Positions 23,600-35,153 of a stretch of 64,000 nucleotides of DNA are shown here, piece after piece. The notes under the pieces are model-generated. The model was not told the DNA's origin. It searched no databases and saw only the letters and a list, made by a program, of their open reading frames with translations. The stretch lies in assembly GCA_019155205.2 (NCBI GenBank), contig JAHNZQ020003147.1, positions 2,112,275-2,176,274 of the forward strand. Reading direction: 5' to 3'. The position numbers were made by a program, and so were the translations under genes. Each line of letters starts with the position of its first letter. Positions within the stretch are counted from its first letter, which is position 1. Source of the DNA: Gracilaria vermiculophylla (taxonomy: Eukaryota > Rhodophyta > Florideophyceae > Gracilariales > Gracilariaceae).

Positions 23600-24843
23600 T
23601 CCACGTTCACATCATTCCAAGCATTCTCCATCGGATCCTTCTTTCCCGTCGGCGTCTTGGATGACCAGACACGGGATGGTGTCCTCCAAAGGTGTTTTGC
23701 CTTCGCCCTTCGTGGAGATTCGCGACAGTGCGTCCACAGCCTGGTGTTGTATGCCAGGGGGGTGGAAGATGCCAAACTCGAACTCCAGGAGGCGTAGCCT
23801 CCACGTTTCCAAACGGCCAGAAGCATCCGTCAGAGGCAGTGTCCACTTTAGTGGTACATGATCTGTCCTCAAGGTAAAACGCGCGCCTTCCAGGTATAGG
23901 CGGTACAGCAAAACCGCCCATACGATGGCTAGACATTCGCGGTTTGAGGTGGAATAATTCCATTCCGTAGGTATGAGTCTGCGAATTCAGTATCCGATGG
24001 ATTGAGATCCACCTTCAGGTTGTTCCTTTAGTAGGGGACATCCGACCTGGTTTTTACAGGCGTCAATACCCAGCACCATTCGGCCGTGCCGCTTCGGAAG
24101 TACCAAGATCGATGGCTCTATCGGTCTCCTCTTCAGGGTGTTAAAGGCTTCAAAATCCTCGTCCGTCAAGATAGCCAATTGCGTCGGCTTGTCCTTCTCC
24201 AAGAGGCGATTTAATGGCGCCGCGATACGGGAGAAGTTTGGGTAAAACCTCCGAAAGACATTAAACGACCCCAGGAAGTAGTGAAGCTCCGTCTGGTTTG
24301 TGGAAGGGTGAGCTTCCTCGATGGCGTCTTGAATTTCTGTGGAAACTTATAAACGGCCTGGGCGCACAACGTGCCTCAGATAGTCCATCGAGGACTTGAA
24401 CAAGAACCATTTCTACAGCTTCAGGGTGAGTGCAGCATCCTTCAGGAGTTGGAGCACCTGATCCAGATTAATGAGGTGCTCCTCCACGCTGCGGGAGTAT
24501 ATGATGACATCATCAATATATACCAAGGCGTACAGCCACTTCACCTTTTGACAAGATTACGTCCACCGCTCATTGGAACGTAGCGGGTCCATTCTTCAAT
24601 CCAAATGGCATCTTTAGGAATCTGAAAATCCCACAGTGCGAGATGAACGTTGTCTTATCCTTATCAGAGTCATCCATCTCAATCTGCCAGTAGCCGCTGT
24701 TGGCATCTAGCGTGGAGAAAACGGACGCATCACCTACGGAGTCGATATATTCATCCATACGGCTATGGGCTACGAATCGTGTCCTGTCACCTCGTTGAGG
24801 CGTCTGTAGGCAATGGATAACCTCAAGAAGTCATTATTTTTCT
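23600..24843 (-). pseudogene. Reverse transcriptase and RNase H of element B
   Basis: On the minus strand, STLDANSGYWQIEM and MPFGLKNGPATFQ lie at 24758-24570. The catalytic Y-I-D-D is at about 24,515-24,500, and L-G-S-F-N-V-F-R-R-F-Y-P-N-F near 24,260 marks the connection. RNase H starts in the segment 24202-23987 (G-I-D-A-C-K-N) and continues at 23911-23612 with T-D-H-V-P-L-K-W and the closing H-Q-A-V-D-A-L-S-R-I. Stops and frameshifts divide it into at least four pieces. Confidence 0.8.
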
Positions 24844-26103
24844 TCAAAAACACCACCGGAGAGGCCCGTTAAGAATTGGAAGGCTCGATGACGCCCTTCC
24901 CCAGCATCCGGTGGACCTCATCTCGTTCGAAATCGCGCGCACGGGGTCCGGCCTTTTCGAGAGTTGATGTACTGCTTTTGCATTAGGTGTGAGCTGCATC
25001 CTGAGCTTGGCCAGGCTAACCCAACCCGGGCAACCAGACCACGTGTGTTCAAAGGCGGATAGCATCTCCACTATTCTATGGCGATACCATTCGAAATATT
25101 CGCCAATTTGGAGCTTTTCCTGCCAGGTGGCAGGATTCTCTTCTTCTGAAGCCGTTGAAGTCGCTTCAGCCTCCATGGTGGCGATTGCATCGCGGTCCAC
25201 AAGGACTTTCAAATGAGGAAAATGAGCCAGTTCTGCTGGGGCGGGGAGTGCAAATTCGAGAACAGTTCCTTTCTGGGGCCGTAGCGGCGACTTCTTAAGG
25301 TTGGCGAGCACGAACCTAAAGGGATTGTTTGGTACTATTTCCAGAACACCGTTGGCCATCTTGGAGTGCGGCTTCGTCGTCAGGTGTGGACTCCCCTGTA
25401 GGAATGAAAGGCCAGATGCAGACGTCTGCCACCGAACTTCGGCCTGACTCCTCGCGGGTATTTCGATGCTCTTCAACGCCCAGAGCGTATTCGGCTGCGT
25501 CTCCTCTGGGAGATCACCCACATGACGCGTTTTGGCGTCCGGTCCTGGAAATGCGGACACGATACTTACAGGGGCGGTGGTGTGAAACGTCACCTTCCGC
25601 AGGCGTGGGTAGATTGTACATACATACCGATCCAGAAGGGAAGCGCCCAATATGCATTGTGTGGCCAGGTTGGTTGCAACGAAGAACAACTTCTTCCCAT
25701 GTAAGGAGCCGAGCTTGATACACACGGGTATCACTCCGAAGATTTTTAGTGCTCGACGCGACGCATCGCGCATCGTAGAAAGCTTGCCAGTCCTCAAGGA
25801 GCCGAGAGAAGACCGCATACGCACGTCGGCGTGCACCAGATTGGGGCCAGCTCCGGTATCGAGGATAGCACGCACCGTGATGGAGGCGAGCGGGGAACAT
25901 TCTATAGAGGCGAGCACTTTGTAATTCTCACGGTAGAGCGTGCAAAAAGAATCCTCAAAGTTGTCAAATGTCTCCAACGGAATTCGAAGGCCCGCCAATT
26001 CTGCGTCGACGGAGCAGATTTCTTCTCCCTCTTTCCTTAAGGCGACCTGCGTGGAGCTGAGGCTCGATGGTAAGGAGCCACGTGCAGCCTCCACGCGTGG
26101 CAT
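24844..26103 (-). pseudogene. Protease and RT N-terminus of element B
   Basis: A 419-codon open frame, the longest of element B. The retropepsin site I-L-D-T-G-A-G-P lies near 25,860 and the second motif I-L-G-A-S-L-L-D-R-Y near 25,640. It ends with the start of the reverse transcriptase (H-Q-L-S-K-R-P near 24,960). Layout and spacing match the protease frame of A at 7701-8717, so it is the same type of polyprotein. Its first codon is probably internal to the gag-pol polyprotein. Confidence 0.8.
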
Positions 26104-26144
26104 TGAGGGTTTTCCTGGTTTGAGGAAAGCTGCGTTCCAGTAGG

Positions 26145-28290
26145 TTACTGCTGCTGCAGGTGCACACTGGGATGCGACGTGTTCTGCTGCCGTGCAACCG
26201 GTTTGGATATTGGCCCCTGCGCTGACTTCGCAAGTGAAAGTGGGTCAGGCTGCACTCCCAGTGGAGCGCGGTGACCGTAGGTTCTTTGAGGGGAGCGAAT
26301 GCTGCGATATGCGGTTTGATAACTTCCGCTCTCCGTTGGTGTGTACTTCAGGTCTTGGAAGTTCTTCTCTCTTTCCTGCACGACGGTTACCTTCATTGCC
26401 GGGGTGAGAGTCGAACAGTGTACTGGCCCTCGAGACAAGCAAATCCTGCAAGGCAGTGGGTAGCCTCGAGAGTTCGCTAATCGGACACTTCTGTGAGATC
26501 CTGCCGAGGCGTACGAAGTGGTAGACGAGGGTGTCCTCTTCCTAGACGGTGCTCCCTGAGATGAGACATAGGAGAAGGCAAGGGCCTCTTGCACCCCCAC
26601 GAGCTTGAGCTTGTCGATCTCCTCCAAGGTGCTGGAGTTCAACGTCAGGGCAGATGCCTGATGATTTCTTGAGGACGACGGTTTGGCAAAAAGTGGAGCA
26701 TGGCTGCGACGAGTGGCACGGTGGGTGTCCCCATAGAATTCCTCGAAACGCGCAAGCTCCGTATAGGTGGGCTCGGGGTGCGTTGTCAGGTGATTACGTA
26801 CCCTGGCGCGGATCAAGGGTAGGAGTCCCTCTGCAAACAACGACTTCCACTGACGTTCGAAGTACACGTTCCCACACCATAGGGCCTTCGTCCACAGCTT
26901 CTGTGAGAACTCCGTTTCGTTCATTCACGTGTTCTGCATATAGGAGGTGACTTCAGCGTCAACATCGGCCATCACCTCGTCCGTTGCGTACCTTTTAAGG
27001 AGGCAATTGATTAGCTCCAGGTACGTCGTAAAGATCTTTGTTCCAGGATCATTCAAAATGGTTCTGTCCACCGTGAGGTGCGGCTGCACCAGCGTGTGCG
27101 ATTGGCTTGTGAGGTACAACTGAAAGCCCCATACGGCGGCTCCTTCATGGACACCATTGGTATTACACATTGAACGGAAGCGTGTGCGAAATTCAACACC
27201 GAGATGGGGTTTTCGCCTGAGAAGGAGTGCTTCTTCATTTGAATATCCATGCGGCGCTGCATCTTCGGGAGTCATTTAGCGACCGACGCGTCGTAAAGAC
27301 AGGAACGATCATTCAATCTATAGGTATCATAATCCACCACTTTGGCGAAAAGGTCGTTAAGCGGGACGACCTTCCTGACCCTTCTGCTTTTCTCCTTGGG
27401 AGGTATACTGTCCTCCAAGCTGGAGCTGTTTACGGATTCGGACTCTCAGCTTGCCTCCGAATCGATGTCTCGCTTGGATTTTTTTTATCTTCGTTTCTTT
27501 CGGCGTCTTTCCTCCCGGTGGTGTGAATTACTGACGATACCCCCCTCATCGCGATCCACCCGAGGAGTATCCGGTCCTCCTCTCCTTGAGTGAATTCCTT
27601 GGCGACCAGTATCCTGTCCTCCTCCGGGGGGCGTCAGGTCCCGACGGAGTATAGCAAGACTCCTAAGGTGGTCCCGTTCCCCTACGGCAGTTCCCTTCCC
27701 TCCTCTGGCGTGGGGGGTGGCAGTATCTTTTCCTTCTCTGCCCGCGGTCACCTTCGGTGTTGATAGATGGAAATTCTCCTGTACGGAAGAATAGCTTTGA
27801 AATGCTGCTGCGGGGAGCAGCTGCACGTTTTGAGAACGAACCTCCGCACGGATGACATCGAAGATCACCTCAAGATAGAGCTCAGAATCCAGCAAAGCAT
27901 CCAGAGCAAGGTGAGCGCTCTCCGTGGCGATTTTCTTCACAAGGACGTGGCGGCGCGCTCTGAAGTGTGTTTCAACACCTGCAGGTATTCTTTCGACCAG
28001 GTCTTGTGAGAGCCAATCCGTACGGCGCGGGGCCAGTGACTCTAGGAGGGGGTTAGCCTCCGGGTCTTCCCGTCCCTGCAGCTCCTGATGTGGCGGCTAC
28101 GATGCAGTGTGCGGTTCTTCAACCTCTACATCGGCGTTCTCCAAAGGTGCTGCAGGGGATTTCGCTTGACTCAGGTCATGCATTCTCCTAAAGTGACTCC
28201 TGAACGCTCCAGAGAGGAGCCAGAATTCCGAAGGAGGCTGTTGGGGTCCTCCAGTCTGACGACCATCTCCTAGGGAGCGCTGCGCGTGCT
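26145..28290 (-). pseudogene. gag of element B
   Basis: Minus-strand gag in pieces: 27940-27485 (helical start, then basic Arg/Lys/Gly-rich end), 27275-26925 with the KHSFSGENPI block near 27,230, and 26924-26145. The last piece has a variant zinc-knuckle cluster C-R-I-C-L-S-R-G-P-V-H-C near 26,450. The order helical part, basic or acidic linker, FSGE-type capsid block, knuckle is the same as in element A. Frameshifts separate the pieces. Confidence 0.68.
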
Positions 28291-28301
28291 GCGCCCACCA
28301 A

Positions 28302-28319
28302 ATCTACGTCGCGAGACCA
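28302..28319 (-). promoter_or_regulatory. Primer-binding site of element B
   Basis: On the minus strand TGGTCTCGCGACGTAGAT starts two bases after the 5' LTR. It shares 15 of 18 bases with the site of element A, even though the two LTR families are unrelated by eye. The tRNA is not assigned. Confidence 0.7.
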
Positions 28320-28321
28320 GT

Positions 28322-28876
28322 TGTGGTACTGTCGGCCCTTTTTTCGAGGTAGTAGATCACAACGTCCGTTAGGAGTTTTTCTTGACTCCAAAGGTCCATG
28401 TTACTAAAGGTGGTCTCCGATATTCGCCGTCGCGGGCCGGCGGAACTCTGAAAGGGTATCCGTAAAAACCAAGCGGAGAAGGAGGTTCACTGGGCGGAAA
28501 ATGCTCCTTCAGGCGCTACTATGATGCGACCTGGGGATCGGCGGCTCAGAAACCTGAGGATGATCAATGAGAGTTTCTAACCGGAAAAATAGATGAAGAC
28601 TCAAGGGTGCTTGGTTTTACATTCTCTAGAGGTAGAGCTCGACCGGCAGATTAAGTATCAAGCCGGGAGCCCACCTCGGCAGGTCTCACTGTCGTAGTAA
28701 TTACCCGCACAAATTAACTAAAACAAACATGAATTCTACCGTCTCTTAAGGATACTGTAGTGCATGCGGGCAGAATTATGGACCACGTGGCTCAGTTAAT
28801 AAAATAAGAGAACTCCTTAGGAATATCACAACATAAACAAACACCACCATATCTCTTTAGGAGCCACTCTACTACA
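28322..28876 (-). repeat. 5' LTR of element B (555 bp)
   Basis: Read on the plus strand it starts TGTGGTACTGTCGG and ends CACTCTACTACA. It is collinear with 18526-19079. The primer-binding site lies next to its low-coordinate end, which fixes it as the 5' LTR of a minus-strand element. Confidence 0.88.
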
Positions 28877-30460
28877 CACGCTATGGTTAAGCGCTTGCTG
28901 CAGCGCAAAAACATGCTGGCCAAACTTGTCGCAAAGGCTCGAGCAGCTCTTTGTATTTGTAAAAGGGGAGTGTGGTACCGTCACTGTACGTGCGGCACCG
29001 TCGGCGTAAGTTTTTTTTACGCCGCCGCGCAATAGTGGACAACCTGTCGAGAGAGAGGCCAGTGCTGCAGGCTTTAACCTATATCTCGCCTGCCGGCGCC
29101 CCAATGCACCTAGTCTCCACGTAGCATCGAACTCAGCCGATCGTCCACCGCGAGCCGACTCACCGCGCCTTTCGTAAACTTCATTAAACCACCGCCATTT
29201 CGCTTTCGTCTCGCCGAGCCCAAAGTCCGAACGCGCACCCGTCCAACCCCGGGTGACGACAACAGGGTATAGAAAAGAATACAGATAAATGTTACTGCGT
29301 CGCCTAATTTAAAAAGAGACATTGTAGAAGGACGGAAAAGATTGGCTTTTCTACGATCCTCACTTTTACACTGGCTCTGACGTGAAGCATATTGGAGGTC
29401 AGAGGGGCAAGGGAAAGTTGGAGGGATATTAAGAATGTTCGCCAGCTCTGGCTTGGATTTACTAGGAGGTTCCTCGACCACGACTTATATAGTGGCTCAG
29501 TCGCACCGACTAGGTTGCATTAGAAATTACACTAAAAAGGCGAGACACTCAATACTACCAATCATATTGTAACATGACATAAATGTACTAGCCACAATTC
29601 AATAATGCTTACAGCAGCAAGGCACAACAAGGCATGACAGTTCCGTACACTCACGAGACCATGACAATGCACAAATTCACTCAACCACCTTACACTCTCT
29701 GTATTCCGCCACCATTCGTGTCCATACAGCAATGTGTGTGTATGGTTACCATGACGAGGCATATTATACTAAACCATATCCGGTGTACATTAAGCTGAGT
29801 ATGCAATGTGTACACCTGGAAACCATATGGTAGTGAACAACGTGCCGAATAGCACAGCTGCACACGTGTACCACACAAAGTCAACATTAAACACAGCCCC
29901 TGGTCCCCGGAACATTTAGTTGTCAGTGACAGCACAGGCACCTTATCCAACAAAGCACTCTTGAAATCAAAAGTGATCACTTTAAGCCATTTTGCGTGTG
30001 AAAGAAAATTTCAACTTTGTCAATGTACAAAACCGTCTTTTTAGGCATTCAGTAAAGATAGCGTATGAGGTAAAGTGAACGGATCAGCTTTTTCATGCTC
30101 TTCATATAGAGACATTAGTCGAAATGTGGCATTGAGCAATATACGTGTATTACCGCAAAAATTAATTACAAAATATAACGGGCTGCGGCCTTGATGTCGT
30201 AAGGCGAGAGAGGGTGATAATGAAAAAGCTTTCAGTTTGAGATGAGAAAAAGAGAATACAATGCACCAACTAACCCATAGGTAGCCCTTTAATCGAAAAA
30301 AATCACTTGTGAAAGGTTCATCTTTGAGATGGAAACTGTGGTAAACGCCATGAAAAATAACATCAATCTGTATACATCTGCAGTAGCCAAATCAAGAGCA
30401 TCTATTTCAACAATTTCACACAGAGCTTTGCCTTAATTTGGTCACTATGCCAATGTCTAT
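28877..30460. other. Unassigned stretch
   Basis: I see no confident gene. TGTGGTACCGTCA at about 28,971 repeats the terminal 13 bases of the B LTR and may be a stray LTR end. A small hairpin, GGCGTAA then T-run then TTACGCC, lies near 29,004-29,026. A minus-strand frame at 29110-29481 and others at 29562-29980 match nothing I can name. Confidence 0.35.
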
Positions 30461-30466
30461 CCGACC

Positions 30467-30519
30467 GGTGTGCTGACCTCATATGAGGTCCAATTGAGCT
30501 CATATGAGGTCAGCGCACC
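30467..30519. repeat. 21-bp inverted repeat with CATATG palindromes
   Basis: The arms 30467-30487 and 30499-30519 are reverse complements with one mismatch, around an 11-base loop. Each arm itself contains most of the palindrome GACCTCATATGAGGTC. It lies at the downstream end of the piggyBac relic. Confidence 0.75.
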
Positions 30520-30649
30520 ATCACGCAAAATTATAAAAAAAAATTGGAATTTGACCCGTAAGCCAATATTTTGGAAATTACAAATTTGAAAACCTTTTAT
30601 CCAGGATTGCCTGTGAACAATAAATAGTTGTAGACCACTCCATAGTCTA

Positions 30650-30718
30650 TCACAGCAGCTCAGAGGTCATCGGACTTCATGCAAGCAACTAATCCTGAGT
30701 TCGAACCTCGCTGAGTTT
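30650..30718 (+). pseudogene. tRNA-like relic (Met-type anticodon region)
   Basis: AGCAGCTCAGAGGTCATCGG resembles a tRNA D-arm with an A box, and GAGTTCGAACCTC resembles a T-arm with a B box. Between them, CGGACTTCAT then AATCC looks like an elongator tRNA-Met anticodon arm, perhaps with a short intron (GCAAGCAACT). No proper variable loop or acceptor pairing is visible. It is a tRNA pseudogene or the head of a tRNA-derived SINE. Confidence 0.35.
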
Positions 30719-30989
30719 CTAAAAACTCAAAAACTCCTTCGGGAACTCGATTAATTCTAAAAATATTTAAACTCTCAGAACATTTTCAATACCCACTTGA
30801 ACAGCAGACAGAATAAGGTGACATCTGTCAAAGGGGCAATTTCGTAATAGAATTTAAGTAATCTAGCAAGTCAAAACAACGCCGATTGAATTAGTAGGGT
30901 GCTTAAGGTAAAAGAACTTTTGCTCAATAATTGCATTGAAATGATGAATTTTTCTTAAAACAATGAATTTTTTCAACGTTACTGACATT

Positions 30990-32992
30990 TCTTTTAGATA
31001 CTTTGCTTCTCTATACCGTGACAATCCTCGATGTGTTTCATAAAACAATCTCTTTTCGTACCAGTGTGACGTAAAAACACTACTTTTTTTTTCCGTGAAT
31101 AGCATCCAGAACATAAAAACTTCGATTTCGTGTTACCTCTGCAATAATTGCATCGTCCTTGATATATAAAGCTTTTGTAATCATTCAATTTTTTGTTTTC
31201 TTCTTCTGTTGGTTTGAATTAAATGCAAGCCAGTGCCAGCTAACATTGGCTGTTCATTATTGTTTTCATTTTCCGGTTCATTTCTTTACATTAAACCAGT
31301 TGTGTCCGAAGTATTGTCTACTAATTCATCAGCCAGCTCTTAAAAAAAGTGATGTGGACTTTAAACGCTCTTGCTTCCATTTCCTGCCTTATACAGTTTC
31401 CGTGCATCCACAATGCAAATTGCTAAAAGGGAGCAATTGACGCCAAATAACCACTCTTTCACTTCTATTTTCTTTTTCAGATTTAAATCATCCTGTCGGC
31501 ATCTGTTATGGCGATCGAATATTGAACATGTTTTGTAATATTCTTCACAAATCTCAGGAATTGCAACCTCAAATTCCATTTTCTTAGAAACAGTTCTCAC
31601 CCGACTCCATTTCTCCCTAACAATAGAAGTACCGGGAATAACTGTACCCAAGGTAGAGATAAACTACTTTTTATCTCGATCAATCCACATTACGGCCATT
31701 ATGTCACTATTAGGCACGCTTTCTTTTGAAATCATAGATACAAAGTCGCCTCTGTTCCTTATAGTGATTTCAGATAAGTGTTTCATAGGTAACTTCCGAG
31801 AGGAATTTTTGTTTACTCCAGTAAATCTTTATCCTTTCCATGAGTGCTTTAGCGGTGTTGAAGGATGCAAAAAAAGAATCAGCGCATGCCAAACGATCTG
31901 ATTCAAACCACGGTTGTACTAAAAGGAGTAGAATAGCCGTTCCATGAACATCATCGGTTTCAATATCCTTTTCTAGATTATTAGCACCCATATTGAGTCA
32001 ATATTCAGCATTGTACCACTTCGTCAACATCAAACAGCTTTCATTCCAAGGCCATTTTCGGGCTTTCTATCCAATGTGGTATAATGCGGAAGCCCCACAT
32101 CAATAAAATGACCTCCTAGTCCGTACAACCGTGACATTCCTTCGTCAACACATAAAGGATTGGATGGCGTGACAAAAGAACGGCGATGTTTATTGAGCGC
32201 CTTCACAAAATCGGCTATAAACGACCATCTCACGATTTCTTGCTCTTCAGTAACACCATTTCCACTAAAACATGTGCAACTTCTGAGCGACAAACATCTG
32301 TTGCTTGACATACTAAGCCCAATTTTAGGTTATGGAATGAACTTAGAAAAAGGCTCAATACTCCAAAGATTGCGTCTGTTCAAAAACTCAATACGTGTCA
32401 TTAAAATAAGAACTCCAAAAACTTTGAGCACCTCCCCTCCTGATGTCCTCCAAGCGCCTTTGCTTTCTAGTCGGATATTTGTTCTGCTCACGATATATTT
32501 CAAGTGAGGCATGGGAAACATCCAGACAAAGAAATTCAATGCAGTCATTTCTGAAGGAACGTGACGCGGTGAGATAAAATCTCCTGCTGGAGCAATAGCT
32601 TTCCACTGATGCATTTGCATACAACCATTCAGAGGACTCAACGTCGTACAGGTTTCCCATTTAAGACCATGAGCAATAGATGATTTGCAGATTGTATTCA
32701 GAGTTTGATGATCTGGCTGCTTGTGCAAAACTTGCATATTCGGTGGTGTAACAATCGCTTCTTCTTCAGCAGTTTCCATTTTATTCGCGTCAATCGACTG
32801 ATTTTGTTCTTCTGCAGCGTTCGAAGTCTCGTCAACACCGGTACCGAGTTTGACACTGGATAAAAGCAGAGTAACTTCTTTCTCACGATTGGGTACACTA
32901 AAGTTTACCGTCAAGAATGTCAGATTTCGATTGTTGATTCTGCGAACATCAACATTTTGAACTGTTCCTTTGACCGATGTGGACTTCCTCAA
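30990..32992 (-). pseudogene. piggyBac-like transposase (DDE_Tnp_1_7)
   Basis: The transposase is readable in pieces. 32992-32330 holds the N-terminal part ending in F-L-N-R-R-N-L-W-S-I-E-P. 32311-32030 has L-C-V-D-E-G-M-S-R-L-Y-G-L-G-G with the first catalytic Asp and D-R-K-P-E-N-G. 31991-31770 has C-A-D-S-F-F-A-S with the second Asp. 31651-31361 has F-D-R-H-N-R-C-R-Q-D-D-L with a conserved Asp. 31188-30994 holds the C-terminal Cys/His zinc-binding tail (C-x2-C, C-x2-C, then C/H pairs). Stops and frameshifts separate the pieces. The upstream-most in-frame codon is not ATG, so the true start is lost. Confidence 0.78.
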
Positions 32993-33290
32993 AGATCCAT
33001 AATAGCGTTTTAATTCCGCGTTACTGGTAATCAGGCGAGCGCGACTGTCGACAGTTGTTCAAGGCGTTCTACGAGGATCTGTGGACGATGCCATAGTTTA
33101 CGAATGTTGTTGACGGCTCTGATTGATGAAACAGGCAAAATTTACCATTTCTTGTTGTGGACACAACTCAGCGCTGCCGGCGTCGACAACATGATAAGTA
33201 TATCAGAACAAAAAAAATGGGGAAAAGTTTTCATGTTTTAACCTAATTGCAAGGTAATTAAAATTGACCTCATATGAGATCGCTGGTCAT

Positions 33291-33546
33291 GTAGACACTA
33301 GCACCCCAAGACATTTTCCAGATTTGCGTTGTCTCTGAATGACTTAAAAGTGACAAATACTTTTGAACGCAATTTTAAAATTGAGTCACTAAAAGCACAT
33401 CCACTGGGGAGGCCGGAGCACGAGCAAACGAGCAAAACGTCTCAGACGTGGGACGCCATGGTTGGTTTTGTCTAAATTTATGTTTTGATTGGAAGCTTGG
33501 CGGGCGACCATATCCACCGGTAGGGCACCTTCCATGCTTGTTCGCC
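33291..33546. other. Short spacer, possible Harbinger 5' end
   Basis: No gene is seen. This stretch precedes the first ATG of the Harbinger transposase and probably holds its terminal repeat and promoter, which I could not define. Confidence 0.3.
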
Positions 33547-34702
33547 ATGACCTCCCTTGTTCTCCAAGACGAGATAGAAGACGCTCTTGACGAGCTTATG
33601 GGCGACTAGCTCACAAGTTCAGACAGCAAAACTAAGAAATGACATCATGGAGTTTCCCAGCGCGATAAAACTCCGAACATTGACCGCCAAAGACATGAGG
33701 GCTTCCACAGGCTGTACAAAGACTATCTTGCGCCCAGCTCTGTCTATTGCAGTCGCCATTTTCGTCGTCGTTTCCGCATATCTAGAGTAATATTTGACAA
33801 GATATGCCAGACGCTACAAGAGAACTGTACTTACTTTCAATACCACAAAGATTGTACAGGAGTTTTCGGTTTTTGTGTTGAGCAGAAGGTGACTGCAGCG
33901 ATGCGGTTACTCGCGTACGGCGGAGCGGCGGACAGTGTCGATGAGTATATTAGAATGAGTGAATCAACCACATCTCAATGCTTAAAAAACTTTTGTAGAA
34001 GTGTAGTTGAAGAGTTTGGGGATACGTACCTACGGTGCCTAATAAAAGAAGATTTACAAAAGATTCTACAGCGAACCAGAGGTCTAGGCTTCCTAGGGAT
34101 GATTGGAAGCATTGACTGCTGCGAATGGCTGAGGAAAAACTGCCCCGTGGCTTGGAGTGGACAGTATCCGGGCAAGGAAAGGAAGGCTGCTGTGACCTTG
34201 GAGGCTATTGCAGACGACAATCTCTAAATTTGGCATGCTTTTCTCGGTACACCAGGAAGTGCAAATGATATTATTGTATTGGAAACATCCCCATTGATTA
34301 ACCAAATCTGTGATGGTAGCTTTTCTCCAAAGGTCTCCTACACAGTCAACAGAAGACAACACTATGTTTCTTACTTTTATGCGATGGTGTTTATCCAGAG
34401 TATCCGTTGTTCGTGGACACTGTACAAAAACCTGTGACAAAGAAAGAAAAAAACATTTCACGGTGGCAGAAAGGACGCCGGAATGATGTTGAAAAAGCCT
34501 TCGGAGTTCTGCAAGCCAGATGGCATATATTAAAACGTCCATCGCGTTTTTGGAAAGTAAGTACCATGCACGGCGTCATATATTGCTGCATAATTCTTCA
34601 CAATATGATGGTCAATGACGAACTTGCTGAAGAAGAAATGATGTGGGCAGATGCGCAAATGGAAGATCAAAACCGAGTAGTGCACTTTGGACAACCTGTT
34701 TG

Positions 34703-35153
34703 TGTAGTACAGTGGCTCCTACGGAATTATGGTGGTTTGGCTTTAAGAAATAATATTCCTAAGGAGGGTTCGTAATTTATTAGCTGGGCCACGTGGTGCG
34801 TAATATTGCCTGCGTGCGCTACAGTATCCTTAAGGTACGGTAGAATTTATTATTTATTTTAGATATTTTATGCAGGTAATTAGCACAGTAGTGCGACCTG
34901 CCGAGGCGGGCTCCCGGCTAGATATTTNNNNNNNNNNNNNNNNNNNNNNNNNNNNNNNNNNNNNNNNNNNNNNNNNNNNNNNNNNNNNNNNNNNNNNNNN
35001 NNNNNNNNNNNNNNNNNNNNNNNNNNNAATTCCCCCGGCTCGCGACAGCGGATACCGGAGACCACCTTTAGGAATACGCGCCTTTGGAGTCACTAAAAAC
35101 TCCTAACGGACGTTGTGCTCTACTACCTCGACAGGAGGGCTGACAGTACCACA
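34703..35153 (+). repeat. Solo LTR of family B in the Harbinger transposase
   Basis: It starts TGTAGTACAGTGG and ends CTGACAGTACCACA. Perfect 5-bp duplications GTTTG lie at 34698-34702 and 35154-35158, the mark of retroviral-type integration followed by LTR-LTR recombination. A run of 100 Ns (34928-35027) hides part of it. By comparison with the copy at 35779-36328 the hidden part should be about 199 bases, giving about 550 bp in all. Confidence 0.93.
34928..35027. other. Assembly gap of 100 Ns
   Basis: Exactly 100 Ns inside a repeated LTR. The round number suggests a placeholder of fixed size. The collinear segment of the neighbouring solo LTR (36004-36202) is 199 bases, so the true gap is probably about twice as long. 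Confidence 0.9.

Larger units (their letters stand above)
18526..28876 (-). mobile_element. Ty3/gypsy chromovirus 'B', near complete, decayed
   Basis: A 10.35-kb element reading on the minus strand: 5' LTR 28322-28876, primer-binding site, gag, protease, reverse transcriptase/RNase H, integrase with chromodomain, a plus-strand antisense gene, polypurine tract, 3' LTR 18526-19079. The architecture is the same as element A, but the LTRs are unrelated by eye. Flanking 5-mers (AGCAA and CACGC) do not match, so the two ends may come from recombination between copies, or the flanks have changed. All reading frames hold stops, and the integrase has lost key residues. Confidence 0.85.
30467..33290 (-). 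mobile_element. piggyBac-like DNA transposon, decayed
   Basis: A DDE_Tnp_1_7 (piggyBac-type) transposase relic lies between two copies of a CTCATATGAGGTC palindrome in inverted orientation: one within the inverted repeat at 30467-30519, the other near 33,258-33,275. Outside-to-inside both read G-A/T-C/T-CTCATATGAGGTC-(C)AATT. They may be terminal or subterminal repeats. TTAA target sites, typical for piggyBac, were not clearly seen at both ends, so the boundaries are provisional. Confidence 0.5.

Noticed and set aside
29562..29980. Possible ISXO2/IS1595-type transposase end on the minus strand
   Set aside because: Only a few loose residues (H-T then E-W) resemble the family; no catalytic motif is clear.
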